A stretch of DNA of 64,000 nucleotides from Ampullaceana balthica. Lineage: Eukaryota > Mollusca > Gastropoda > Lymnaeidae. The notes under the pieces were generated by a model. The model was not told the origin of the DNA. It searched no databases and saw only the letters and a list, made by a program, of their open reading frames with translations. The stretch spans positions 1,785,313-1,849,312 of the forward strand of contig CALYLW010000038.1 of the NCBI GenBank assembly GCA_944989445.1. The letters are read 5' to 3'. Position 1 is the first letter of the stretch, and every line of letters begins with the position of its first letter. Both the position numbers and the translations under genes were made by a program. This document shows, one piece after another, positions 36,151 through 46,342 of this stretch.

Positions 36151-36364
36151 TGAATCGAAGGCTTCATATGTATGATACCCGAAGCTACGCCCCTGAATAA
36201 AGGACTACCTTTGTATCTCTACACCACATTGTGGTGGCGTATTTGATGTGTTCCTCCCCACAGAAGCTAAAATAAACACTGTCCAGTGAGAATCGTCTTA
36301 AGTCAACGAGGCTGGAAGAAATTGCAAGTATCGATCCCTCTGGTCAGATGGGGGGGGGTCACAT

Positions 36365-36957
36365 CTGATTGTTGGTTGGAGGTCAAGTCTGCTAGTTGGT
36401 TGGAGGTCAAGTCTGGTAGTTGGTTGGAGGTCAAGTCTGCTAGTTGGTTGGAGGTCAAGTCTGGTAGTTGGTTGGAGGTCAAGTCTGCTAGTTGGTTGAA
36501 GGTCAAGTCTGGTAGTTGGTTGGAGGTCAAGTCTGGTAGTTGGTTGGAGGTCAAGTCTGCTAGTTGGTTGAAGGTCAAGTCTGCTAGTTGGTTGGAGGTC
36601 AAGTCTGGTAGTTGGTTGGAGGTCAAGTCTGCTAGTTGGTTGGAGGTCAAGTCTGGTAATTGGTTGGAGGTCAAGTTTGCTAGTTGGTTGGAGGTCAAGT
36701 CTGCTAGTTGGTTGGAGGTCACGTCTGCTGGTTGGTTGGAGGTCAAGTCTGCTAGTTGGTTGGAGGTCAAGTCTGCTAGTTGGTTGGAGGTCAAGTCTGG
36801 TAATTGTTTGGAGGTCAAGTCTGCTAGTTGGTTGGAGGTCAAGTCTGCTAGTTGGTTGGAGGTCAAGTCTGCTAGTTGGTTGGAGGTCAAGTCTGGTAAT
36901 TGGTTGGAGGTCACGTCTGCTGGTTGGTTGGAGGTCAAGTCTGCTAGTTGGTTGGAG
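36365..36957. repeat. 24-bp minisatellite (GGAGGTCAAGTCTGCTAG)
   Basis: About 25 units; variation is mainly CTGCTAG versus CTGGTAG. Four frames stay open through it only because the unit is a multiple of three without stops. Confidence 0.95.
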
Positions 36958-37173
36958 CAAGAATCCCATAGCTCCACCGGCGTCTCGCTAGTTGAGAGCC
37001 GCGCCATATGTCCGGCGAGCACCATCCTGCGGTATTTGTATAGGTGATTTGAAACATGTTAATTCTGCATTTTCTTCACACTCCTTCACCCCTTGTCTTG
37101 ACCTCAAAAGAAATTTGTTATTAAAACACAATGTGTGTGGGTGGGGGGGGGGACAAAGACTTGCGGCTGAAAG

Positions 37174-37440
37174 AGGGCCGTCCGTATAGTACGTAAGGCT
37201 ATTTTTGACCATTTTTAACTCCCCCTCCCCCTGTCACAAATCTCGGTCCGGTCCTGTCCCCCCCCCCTAATGTACGTCACACTTTCGAACACATTTTTTT
37301 AAAATAAAAAAATAATTAAAATTGAATATAAAACACTGCGACGTCACACATGGCCGGACCCCCTCCCCCTGTCACAAACTGTCACACTTTCTTAGACCCT
37401 CTCCCCCCTCTGGAGCGTGATTTGCTTTATGGACGGCCCC
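37174..37440. mobile_element. GGGCCGTCC-type DNA element, 267 bp
   Basis: Inverted ends AGGGCCGTCCGTA and TTATGGACGGCCCC flanked by AAG on both sides; same interior CACACATGGCCGGACCCC as 28876-29144. Confidence 0.85.
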
Positions 37441-37617
37441 AAGGTAGAAAGAAAAAGTGTATGAGGCAATATTTTAGGGACCTAAAGTTGTGACATAAAC
37501 CAAAAAAAAGAAAATGGAAACGATTATTTATTTTGGATGCTTGAGGCACAATACCGACAGTAGGCCTGCTGCTATCGGTGGCAGCTCTAAGTGAATGGGA
37601 TCTATTAAATGTTATTA

Positions 37618-39372
37618 ACATGGCCGCACGCAGGGGGTGGGGTTCGTACGTTCGAACGAACCCCCTTTTGCGAATGTGTGCCCTTTTTTGAAGAAAAAAA
37701 TAGATCTTGACATTATTGACAAAAATGATCAAATAGATACAATATTACTAGACTTCTCAAAAGCATTTGACAAAGTTCACCACCTTAGTTTACTTAAAAA
37801 ACTTAACTACTTTGGAATCTCAGGTTCCTTACATCACTGGATCCAAGACTTCCTTTTGGGCAGGGAGCAAACTGTAATAATTAATGGATCTAAATCTGCA
37901 CCAATAAAGGTTAACTCAGGAGTTCCACAAGGAACTGTGCTAGGTCCCTTACTCTTTTTAATTTATATAAATGATTTACCCAACAACATCTCAACAGGTA
38001 CAAAAGTTAGGTTATTTGCTGATGATTGTATAATCTATAGAACAATTAAATCAGAACAAGACAGCAAAATTTTACAAAAAGACTTAGATGAATTGATAAA
38101 ATGGGAAACTAACTGGAGTATGTCTTTCCACCCAGAAAAGTGTCAACTGTTAAGAGTAACAAAGAAAAAGAAACAAATAAATTCAAAATATTACATTCAT
38201 GGAAAAGAACTGACCCAAACTAAAGATGCAAAATACTTAGGAGTCTTAATAAATGAGAAACTATCATGGAATCCCCATGTCAATGAAGTTATTAAAAAAT
38301 CAAACAAAACCTTAGGCTTTATAAAAAGAAACTTTAACAAATGTAAAAGAGATATAAAACTAAAATGCTACCTCACTTTGGTGAGACCTGTACTAGAATA
38401 TGCATCTTCTGTATGGGACCCATCCACCAAAGAAAACATTGATAAACTAGAACAAATTCAAAAAAGAGCTGCCAGATTCATTACTGGAGAATATTCGAAA
38501 CTGACAAGAATAACACCATTAGTTAAATCATTAAACCTTGAAACACTAGAGGATAGAAGAACCAAGAGCAAAGTAGTAATCATACATAAAGCAATTAATT
38601 CTAATTTAGAAATACAACACAAAGATAACTTAATACAACCCTCAGATAGACATAAGGATAAAAACACCTTTCTTATTCCGTAGCAAGAACAAACACATAC
38701 AAGTTTTCCTTCTTCCCGTCCGGAATTCGGGCGTGGAATGGGTTGCCTGAAGAATCCAGGAAAACCAACACTTTATCAACATTTAAATCTCTAATAAAAA
38801 TGCAGGACTAAACACAAACCATAGATAAGCGTAGGACGCAATAATCTTCTGTATAGAAGGAGCGTCTGTAAACAGATAAGATAAGATTGAGAGATTTTGG
38901 GATCACACTACAGAATATGAGGGGCCAGTGTTATGATGGCTCTGCATCTATGTCGGGCGCTGTCTCAGGAGTTCAAGCGCATATTCTGCGAGAGGCTCTT
39001 TGATGGTGTACACACACTGCAGCATTTATGGCTTAAACCTAGTGATCATCTTATAACAAAATTTGTAAAAACGGCCTATCACACACGAAAACAATACGCT
39101 AACAGACCGAGTGCTTAACACAAAATAATATATCAGGGCGTAAGTGCCGGCTCACTAATGCATTTCCAGGGAAAATGGAGTTATCCTTTCTGCGACACTC
39201 CTTATGCGAATCTTCGCTCGTTAAGGGAGCAACTTACTCCATAAAAATGTTGCTCGTTACGCGAAAATCTCGTTATGAGAGGTGCTCGTTATGAAAGGTT
39301 TGTCTTATTGTAACATGAAATGCCTTCGCGACAAGTTTACGAACCCCCCTTAAAAAAGTCTGGGTACGGCCT
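37618..39372. mobile_element. DNA element disrupted by the LINE
   Basis: Left end GGCCGCACGCAGGGGGTG with GGTTCGTACGTTCGAACG; right end TACGAACCCCCCTTAAAAAA then GTCTGGGTACGGCC. These pair imperfectly as inverted ends, suggesting one element holding the LINE. Boundaries are approximate. Confidence 0.45.
37700..38890 (+). mobile_element. 5'-truncated Jockey/CR1-type LINE with reverse transcriptase
   Basis: An open frame to the TAG at 38681 encodes the RT core: LLDFSKAFDKVHH, SGVPQGTVLGPLLFLIYIND, the catalytic FADD at about 38017, and KYLGVLINEKLSWNPHV, then a thumb with YLTLVRPVLEYASSVWDP. RT copies LINE RNA at the target. The endonuclease and 5' RT fingers are missing. The first residues (before about 37690) come from the host element, not the LINE. 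The 3' UTR ends in an AGATA tail and matches 7110-7345. The frame has no internal stop, so insertion is recent. Confidence 0.92.
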
Positions 39373-39381
39373 TGAGTTATA

Positions 39382-39807
39382 GGGGCCGTCCATAAATGTC
39401 TTCACGCGATTTTGGACGATTTTTCACTCCCCCCTCTCCCCCCCCCCTTCGCCACGCGTCGTCAAAAAAAAACTTAGACCCCCTCCAATATGAGGTCACA
39501 AAGCTTTGCACCCCCCCCCATAAAAGCTGTATTTCTATTTGAAAAAGAACATGTTTGAAATCACTTTTTTGGCATTTAAGTATGTATGGTGTAAGGTTGC
39601 ACTCTAATATCGTAACACGCGAGAGGCCATGTAAAACGTCATAAAATAAATTGTAAGAAATCAAATTTTAATATTTAAATTTAAGTGGAACTTTTATTTA
39701 AGTTGTGAGTCTTGATGTGACGTCACATTTCTCAAACACCCCCTCCCCCTCGTCACACATCGTCACCCCCTCCCCCTATATGCGTGACGTCATTTTTGGA
39801 CTGCCCC
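39382..39807. mobile_element. GGGGCCGTCCATAA-type DNA element, 426 bp
   Basis: Inverted ends GGGGCCGTCCATAAATG and TTTTTGGACTGCCCC flanked by ATA on both sides; a longer member of the family at 28876. Confidence 0.82.
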
Positions 39808-39849
39808 ATAGTGCATATCAGGTCTTTGAGACCTATCGAGTGTAAAGTG

Positions 39850-40510
39850 TCTATAGTGTATATCAAGCCTATTACATCTATCAAGTATATAGGGTATATC
39901 AATTCTATTAGACCTATTGTTTTCAGTGTATTTTAGTCTATTTGATCTATCGAGTGTATACTATATTATATATAAAGTCTATGAGATCTATTAACAGTAT
40001 AATGTATATCAAGTCTATTAGATCTATCAAGAGTATATTGTATCAAGTCTATTAGATCTATCAAGGGTATATTGTATCAAGTCTATTAGATCTATCAAGG
40101 GTATATTGTATCAAGTCTATTAGATCTATCAAGGGTATATTGTATCAAGTCTATTAGATCTATCAAGGGTATATTGTATCAAGTCTATTAGATCTATCAA
40201 GGGTATATTGTATCAAGTCTATTAGATCTATCAAGGGTATATTGTATCAAGTCTATTAGATCTATCAAGGGTATATTGTATCAAGTCTATTAGATCTATC
40301 AAGGGTATATTGTATCAAGTCTATTAGATCTATCAAGGGTATATTGTATCAAGTCTATTAGATCTATCAAGGGTATATTGTATCAAGTCTATTAGATCTA
40401 TCAAGGGTATATTGTATCAAGTCTATTAGATCTATCAAGGGTATATTGTATCAAGTCTATTAGATCTATCAAGGGTATATTGTATCAAGTCTATTAGATA
40501 AGATCAATCA
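39850..40510. repeat. 34-bp minisatellite (TCTATTAGATCTATCAAG)
   Basis: A core of about 14 virtually identical 34-bp units (40040-40490) is flanked by diverged units. Confidence 0.95.
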
Positions 40511-41169
40511 AGTGTATAGTGTGTATCAAGTCTATCAGATCTATTAAGTGTACAGCGTGTCTTAAGTCTATGAGAACTTTAGTGAATATCAAGGCTCATC
40601 AGAATATCTCTTCATGGTTGCTAGTGACAGAATACTGGCATCGCTGTTATGACTGTCGTGTCTACACAATCTAGTGACAGCGTAATAATAATGTCAGATG
40701 ACTGTCACTGTCACGTTCACACAAAATTATCGCGTGATCTATTATTTTTTTTTGGGGGGGGGGAGGGGCAATATCCATACATTGATTTCCCCTTGCTACG
40801 GATGCGATCTAACTAATCCCTTGGATTCGCAAAATAATGAACAGTGTGCAATAATTGATGGATTAAAAAGATTGCCAGGAAATGCTCTTGTGAGCATATC
40901 CCCTCGCGTGATGTCGACATGAAAATCTGGCACGCCACAAGTTCTCCCACAGAATTAAATGGAAAAATAACGAAACAAAATTAAAACCGAGGCAAACTTT
41001 TTTTAAAGTTGTTAAGCGTGTGCTGAAAAATAAAAGAAATAAATATTTGTCAAATAATCGGACTTAGATTTTAAAAAAACGTTAAAAAAACGTTGACGTG
41101 AATTTAGTTTCAGATTATTTGTTGTATCCGAAATGAAAAAGGTTGTAACAGATAATCCGTGTTTTCACG

Positions 41170-42085
41170 TCACTTCTTCTTCTTCTAAGTATTCTTTTGG
41201 CCTGAGACTTAGTCTCTTAAAACCTTGGCTAATACCTGGGCAACCTGCTTCATCTGCTGAGCAGTGCCATATAACATTGTCTTCACGTGGGACTCTTTTG
41301 CCTCCCTAACCTCCTCGGCTATGTCTAACGCGGGACACGAAGTTAACAGGTGTAGTACTGTTTCAGAGGCTTGGCTGCAATGACGGCGGTTCCAGTCACT
41401 GTTATGGTCTAGCCCGGGGGTCGGGAAACTTTTTGTCTGAGAGAGCCATAAACACCAAATATTTTGAAAAATAATTATGCGAGAGCCATATGTTATGCTT
41501 AATACTAAAAATTCAAGTAAATATGTGCATTTTGTGTAATTTCAAAACTAAAAATAAAATAATTAGCCTATGTCTTTGAATTCTTTTAATAACATTGTTA
41601 TCCTGTTTTTTTTTAAATATGCAATTTAGATCAAAGGAGTCTGAATACTGAAAAACTTTTTTAAAATTATCGAACATTTGTCTGAGAGCCAGATGTAGCC
41701 ATCAATAGAGCCACATCTGGCTCGCGAGCCATGGTTTTCCTACCCCTGGTCTAGCCTGTTGAAATGAGTTGGTTGGGCAGTGCTCTGTTCGAGTTTGAGT
41801 CACTAAACTCTGGATTTTGCAACTCAAACTCCCTCACTGGCCCGATCGACTTGGCCTGGACATGTTAGCGAATACCCCCCCTGGCAGTCGTATTGTCAGC
41901 CCACTCCTGGTACCACTTGTTCCTGAAGTTGTCCATTAGCCAGGTCTTTGCCCCGAGATAAGTGACTGGGACGTCTGGTTGGGGCTGGGCTGCCCCGGTT
42001 TTTGTCAGGGAGTCTGCTTTCTCATTGCCGTCAACATTCACACGGCTCGGGATGCACTGCACTGTTACCTTACCTCCGAGTATTT
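41170..42085 (-). pseudogene. LINE RNase H and 3' end, interrupted by a MITE
   Basis: The minus strand at 41865-42062 encodes CIPSRVNVDGNEKADSLTK and GAAQPQPDVPVTY, an RNase H C-terminal block (IPxHxGxxGNExADxLAK). Downstream, split by the MITE at 41415-41748, come remnants of the LINE C-terminus and a (GAA)n tail at 41175-41187. Stops are present. Confidence 0.82.
41415..41748. mobile_element. hAT MITE, 334 bp, perfect 8-bp target duplication
   Basis: CGGGGGTCGGGAAACTTTT at the left and TACCCCTG at the right; GTCTAGCC flanks both sides. It contains GAGCCACATCTGGCTCGCGA. A sister copy is at 52470-52757. Confidence 0.92.
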
Positions 42086-42089
42086 ATTT

Positions 42090-43234
42090 ATTTTTCTTTG
42101 TAGTCAGTGGCTAATTTCTCGGCCCGCTTTGGGCGACGCCAATCTTTACTACACCATAATTAAAGCTACCAAGAGTGCCGATGAAAAGCCCCCGCCTTCA
42201 ACCCCTTAGTTGCGCCGCTGAACCCGGTAGCAATGATGAGTGTCAACAAACATTAAATATACGGTAAATTTGATAACCAAAACTTGAGATGTTTCGAAAT
42301 TTGATTGAATTATTTTTTTTTATTGAATGTAACTTATAAAATACAAGATGTAAGTGATATTAAAATAAATATATAATGATACGAAACATCTAGCACACCT
42401 GAAAAAGTTTTACTTATTACCGGCAATTACTGCGCAAAGGACATTAAATCTGCTCAAAACGGTCTAATCAGCCATAAGTGCACTCCGGCAAAGTTCAAAA
42501 CATACATAGCATAACGTGATTAAAGTGGCCCTCGTCGATTTTGACTGACGGACTATATATTCACTATAGGGTTTTCAGACAAGACAAGCAGACTCACTAT
42601 TAATAACTAGTGTATCACCCGTCAAAAATGACGGAAGTTTTCAAAATAAATACACATCAGAATAACAAATAATGTAATACAGAACTTTCATTTATTTTAT
42701 TTATTTGTATTTTATTCATTTATTTTCATATTGAACAATTTTATGCGGAATGTTCGAAAAGAGTTATTTTTGGTGCAGTAATTTGGTGCGCTGCTTTCTA
42801 AAATTAGTAGCGTCACAGACAGGACGGGACGGACATGACATACATTGCAAATTATGTATGTTGATACTTAAGTCTTTGTGCGATAGACGGGATTTGTATA
42901 CCACTTGCGAAGGACAGACATATCTTTCAATTAGCGTCTACCCCCGAACATTGTGTTGCGAGGATATTGAGAACATTCAGTAGTCAAGTTATGGATATAA
43001 ATTTTATAAATTCATATGTTGTTAAGGAGTACGTCTGGGACCGACTCCAGATGACGGCCCTGCAAATCAGGTTCAATGTTGTTTCGTTATATTTAGCTCA
43101 AAATCATTATACATTTTAAACAACCGTGTTACACTGAATACACTGAATAGATTATAGACTGATGACTAGAAAATAAACTGACCCTTGACCCACGGGGATG
43201 ACAGTGAGCAGTTATTTCGAAGGTTCACATTGTG
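42090..43234. other. no gene recognised; Helitron-like debris
   Basis: GAAAAGAGTTATTTTTGGTG near 42757 resembles part of the Helitron at 24650 and 61718. No other feature could be supported. Confidence 0.35.
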
Positions 43235-43242
43235 ATTTACAT

Positions 43243-43429
43243 CAGTGCTTCTCAAACTTTTTAGTATGGAGGACCGGCAGGAATTTTTTCCATTGCACCA
43301 GGGACCGGTGCACTATTTTCCCTGCACTGACAATTTTTTCGGTCCTTTTTTTTGAGAACATCTGTGGACCGGCAGCGGATGGCCCAAGGACCGACACTGG
43401 TCCGCGGACCACCACTTTGAGAAGCACTG
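43243..43429. mobile_element. hAT MITE, 187 bp, perfect 8-bp target duplication
   Basis: CAGTGCTTCTCAAACTT and CTTTGAGAAGCACTG; ATTTACAT flanks both sides. Inverted relative to its sister at 1794-1980. Confidence 0.94.
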
Positions 43430-43439
43430 ATTTACATGG

Positions 43440-44460
43440 TGCGTGCTTAGATGCCATCAAGTTTGATGAAGATGTGTGGTGCCCGTTGTGCTGCATGATA
43501 ATGATTATTTTTCTCTCATTCCAGGAAATAAAATTAAAGTTAAACAACAACAACAACAACAAAAAACCCGAAAGAAACGCATTTAAAGATAAGCAATGTT
43601 TACTGTAAGTTTGGGCGGAAAATGAAACATTCACTACAAAAAACTTTGGCACCCGGGGCGGACCACTCATTCTCACTTTGCCTGCGTTAAAGTAAAGGCC
43701 TGTTCACACGTACAGATTTCGATCAAAACTTCGTCTTTTCACAACTTTCAAAATGTTTTTGCATTATGACAGGAGCTAAAAATAAATAATGAGTTCGCGA
43801 ATTAATATAGTGCATTGCGCAAGGTTTCCGCGGTTATTTATCAAATTTTGATAAAAAATGTGTACGTGTGAACTTTTTTTTATAATTTTTTTAATTTTTT
43901 TTTATTTTTTTAAAAATATTTTGGGGGGGGGGTTGGGGTGGGGGGAGGACGGTTATTCCCAAACTATAATCTCGAACCTGACTGTTAGCTTAAATCACTG
44001 GCGCGATATTCTCCCCCTTTTAACTCACAGGTCAGGCAATCCATGGAAGATTATTTTAAACATCAACAACAAGCAATGGCACAAACACACGCACAAAACT
44101 CACGTTTTTGGTTATCACGTTTTTGACTGACGTTTTCGAAGCTGACTTATGAAAAATTTAAACAGATGGTTCCACACAATGTTCCAATGTCAAGTCTTGG
44201 CACGACATGCAGTTACAATTTAATAATGTGAAGTGAAGATCGCCAGAAAAATCAACAACACTGTGAAATCTTCAGCACCGCTATTGGCCACGATGATGAC
44301 ACAACAAGACTTCCAAGCGCGAGACTGTGTGACGTTAGTATATCGTTGTATGCTACCAAAGGTACACAGATCTCCTTTTAAAACCCAGTCTTGGGGGTCG
44401 TGCGCTAACGGGTGGGCTCACGGGCTGCTGTCATGTGTACTGTCCAACCTCTACCCGACA
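43440..44460. other. no gene recognised
   Basis: Contains a (CAA)n run near 43545 and T-, A- and G-homopolymers near 43875-43945. No conserved coding segment. Confidence 0.4.
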
Positions 44461-44469
44461 CGCATCAGT

Positions 44470-44670
44470 TGTCATTGAATGACGACCACGACGGTGGTCA
44501 CAGGATATTCTCACTTGTCGCGAGCACGGGGCGCAGGACGAGGGCTGGCACACGAGTAGCACACGAATCTCACTCGCAGCCCGGATGACGTCGGGCGGGG
44601 GCTGCTCGTGCGGGTGTGGGTGAGCGACGGCGGTCAGGCATCGCGTGCCGGCCGGGAATGGGGCCATCGA
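44470..44670. promoter_or_regulatory. GC- and CpG-rich stretch upstream of calpain exon A
   Basis: This 200-bp stretch is far richer in G, C and CpG than anything within 10 kb (for example GCGAGCACGGGGCGC and GTCGGGCGGGGG). It lies about 1.1 kb before the first calpain exon and could be a CpG-rich promoter. No TATA box or start site can be placed, so this is only a candidate. Confidence 0.3.
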
Positions 44671-44699
44671 TTAGAGGAGGATGCAATCAGCATTGGCGG

Positions 44700-44990
44700 G
44701 TAGTAGGGTGGTATGGTGGTGGTGGCTAATCGAATGGGGTGGTGAGATGGGGGTGGTGGTGAGATGGGGAGATGGGGGTGGTGGTGAGATGGGGAGATGG
44801 GGGTGGTGGGGAGATGGGGGTGGTGGGGAGATGGGGGTGGTGGTGAGATGGGATGGCGGTGAGATGGAACGATGATGCGGTGGAATGGGATGGTAGGGCG
44901 CTCGTTGGGATGGTGGCGGCTAATCGAAACGGGGAGGCGAGATGGGGTGATGGGATGTTGGTGAGATGCTTCAGTGGAATGGGATGGTAT
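44700..44990. repeat. G-rich minisatellite (GAGATGGGGGTGGTGG)
   Basis: Imperfect 16-25-bp units, strongly G-biased on the plus strand, about 0.75 kb upstream of calpain exon A. Runs of GGGG and GGGGG could form G-quadruplexes. Confidence 0.88.
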
Positions 44991-45733
44991 TGTGGCGTCC
45001 TAAGAATTTTCTGAAATGTTATCGGGATGGCCTGGTGAAATATGACGGTGGTTTGGTGTTCACAATGGCTGGTGGTGTCATGATGACAGGAAATGGTTAT
45101 TTCGTTCGAGGGAGTGTTTAGAGGAATCAGGAAGTTGAGTGCTGGTTGGATTGAGGGGGGAAGGGGGACCGTTAAATCCTTAGATCTTGATTGAACAATT
45201 CGTTACTTTGATCGATTGATCAAATGAATGAATGTGCTGCACTTGTGTGTTACTGCGTGGTGAAGAAGTCGGAGTTAATTTCAAAATGTTTTCCCAGAGT
45301 CTTTGGGGCGTAACACGAGAGATATGGCCACGGGGGCACCCCACCATCCCTATGGGGTCAGCCTTGCATATATCGAAAACATTGCCAGTGATATTCATAT
45401 TTGTGAAATTTTTAGTCTAAAAATAATGTTCGCTAATTTGCACATGAATGCGGCTACGTGTCCTTTTCGACTATTTACGTTAGTTTGTTGATATTTACGT
45501 CACGCTTGTAATTACTTCCGGTTAAGACACATTTTGTCAGAAAAATAAAAACTTTTAGTTTCTGCAGGCATGAATTGCCATCATATTGTTTAAACCTATT
45601 CACACGGAGCAACAACAACAAAACAAACAAAAAAAAACACCACAAAACGGAATCGTTGTGTTGATGGTAGTATAGCATATGCACACAAGATACATAAGTC
45701 ATAAGTTAGACATACAAGAAATGACGCTGCATC

Positions 45734-46342
45734 ATGGGGTGTGGTGGTAGTGTGCTGACGTGTTACTCCAGCGGTGCAGCACAGAGGCGGAGACACACCG
45801 AACCAGCCATTCCCACCAACGCTCACCCCACAATCACGATTCGCTCCCCTCGGTCTGGCCATGACCACCACCAGGGGAGCGTGTCGCCGATGAGGGTCAC
45901 CACCAGAGGGCGTTCGCACAGCGCGCCCATCTTTATAGACAGTAAAACGAAAGACGAGCTGTTGGAAAATAAACAAAGTCTGGCCAAGGATCAGCCACCA
46001 TCCCTGCCCGCTAAGAATGACTTGCAGAAACAGCAGCCTTTAAAAGATGCCTTTCCCGACCCGGTCGCGGAAAAGAAACCGTCTTCAAAACTGACGTCGA
46101 ATTCAAATGTTACCCCGCAGACGTCGGTCTGGGACCAGACTCAGGTCAAGAGTGACGTGGGACAGACATCCGTCAGCAGCAGGCAAAGTTGTGCTCCTGG
46201 CAACTACATCCACGTCATTCCGTCTACGCCCACAGTTGAGCGAAGGGTCGTGCCTGTCCAAAAAGATGGTTTTCAAGTTCAAAGGCGAGAAACAAAGCAA
46301 GAGAGCATGAAAGATGGGGCAAAACTTGTCACAATTTTAATT
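45734..46342 (+). CDS. calpain alternative first exon A (MGCGGS N terminus)
   Basis: The exon opens ATGGGGTGTGGTGGTAGT, coding MGCGGSVLTCYSS, and runs 203 codons to donor GTAAGC at 46343 in phase 0. Gly2 with Ser6 fits the N-myristoyltransferase consensus and Cys3 (with Cys10) is a likely palmitoylation site, so the product should be membrane-anchored if Met1 is the start. The remainder is polar, rich in Ser, Thr, Pro and basic residues, with no domain I recognise, and is probably disordered. Codon use is more GC-rich than the surrounding intergenic DNA. The donor choice is mine; it is the first good GT after which the frame becomes low-complexity. Confidence 0.7.

Noticed and set aside
36286..37047. 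Long open frames on both strands (about 220-250 codons)
   Set aside because: They are translations of a 24-bp minisatellite without stops; no codon bias, no domain, and several frames are open at once.
37637..37690. Methionine start of the long RT frame
   Set aside because: This stretch belongs to the element into which the LINE inserted; the LINE is 5'-truncated and this is a chance fusion.
44700..44990. Telomere-like or G-quadruplex control element
   Set aside because: G-rich but irregular, and no TTAGGG units; G-quadruplex potential is noted with the repeat but no function is claimed.
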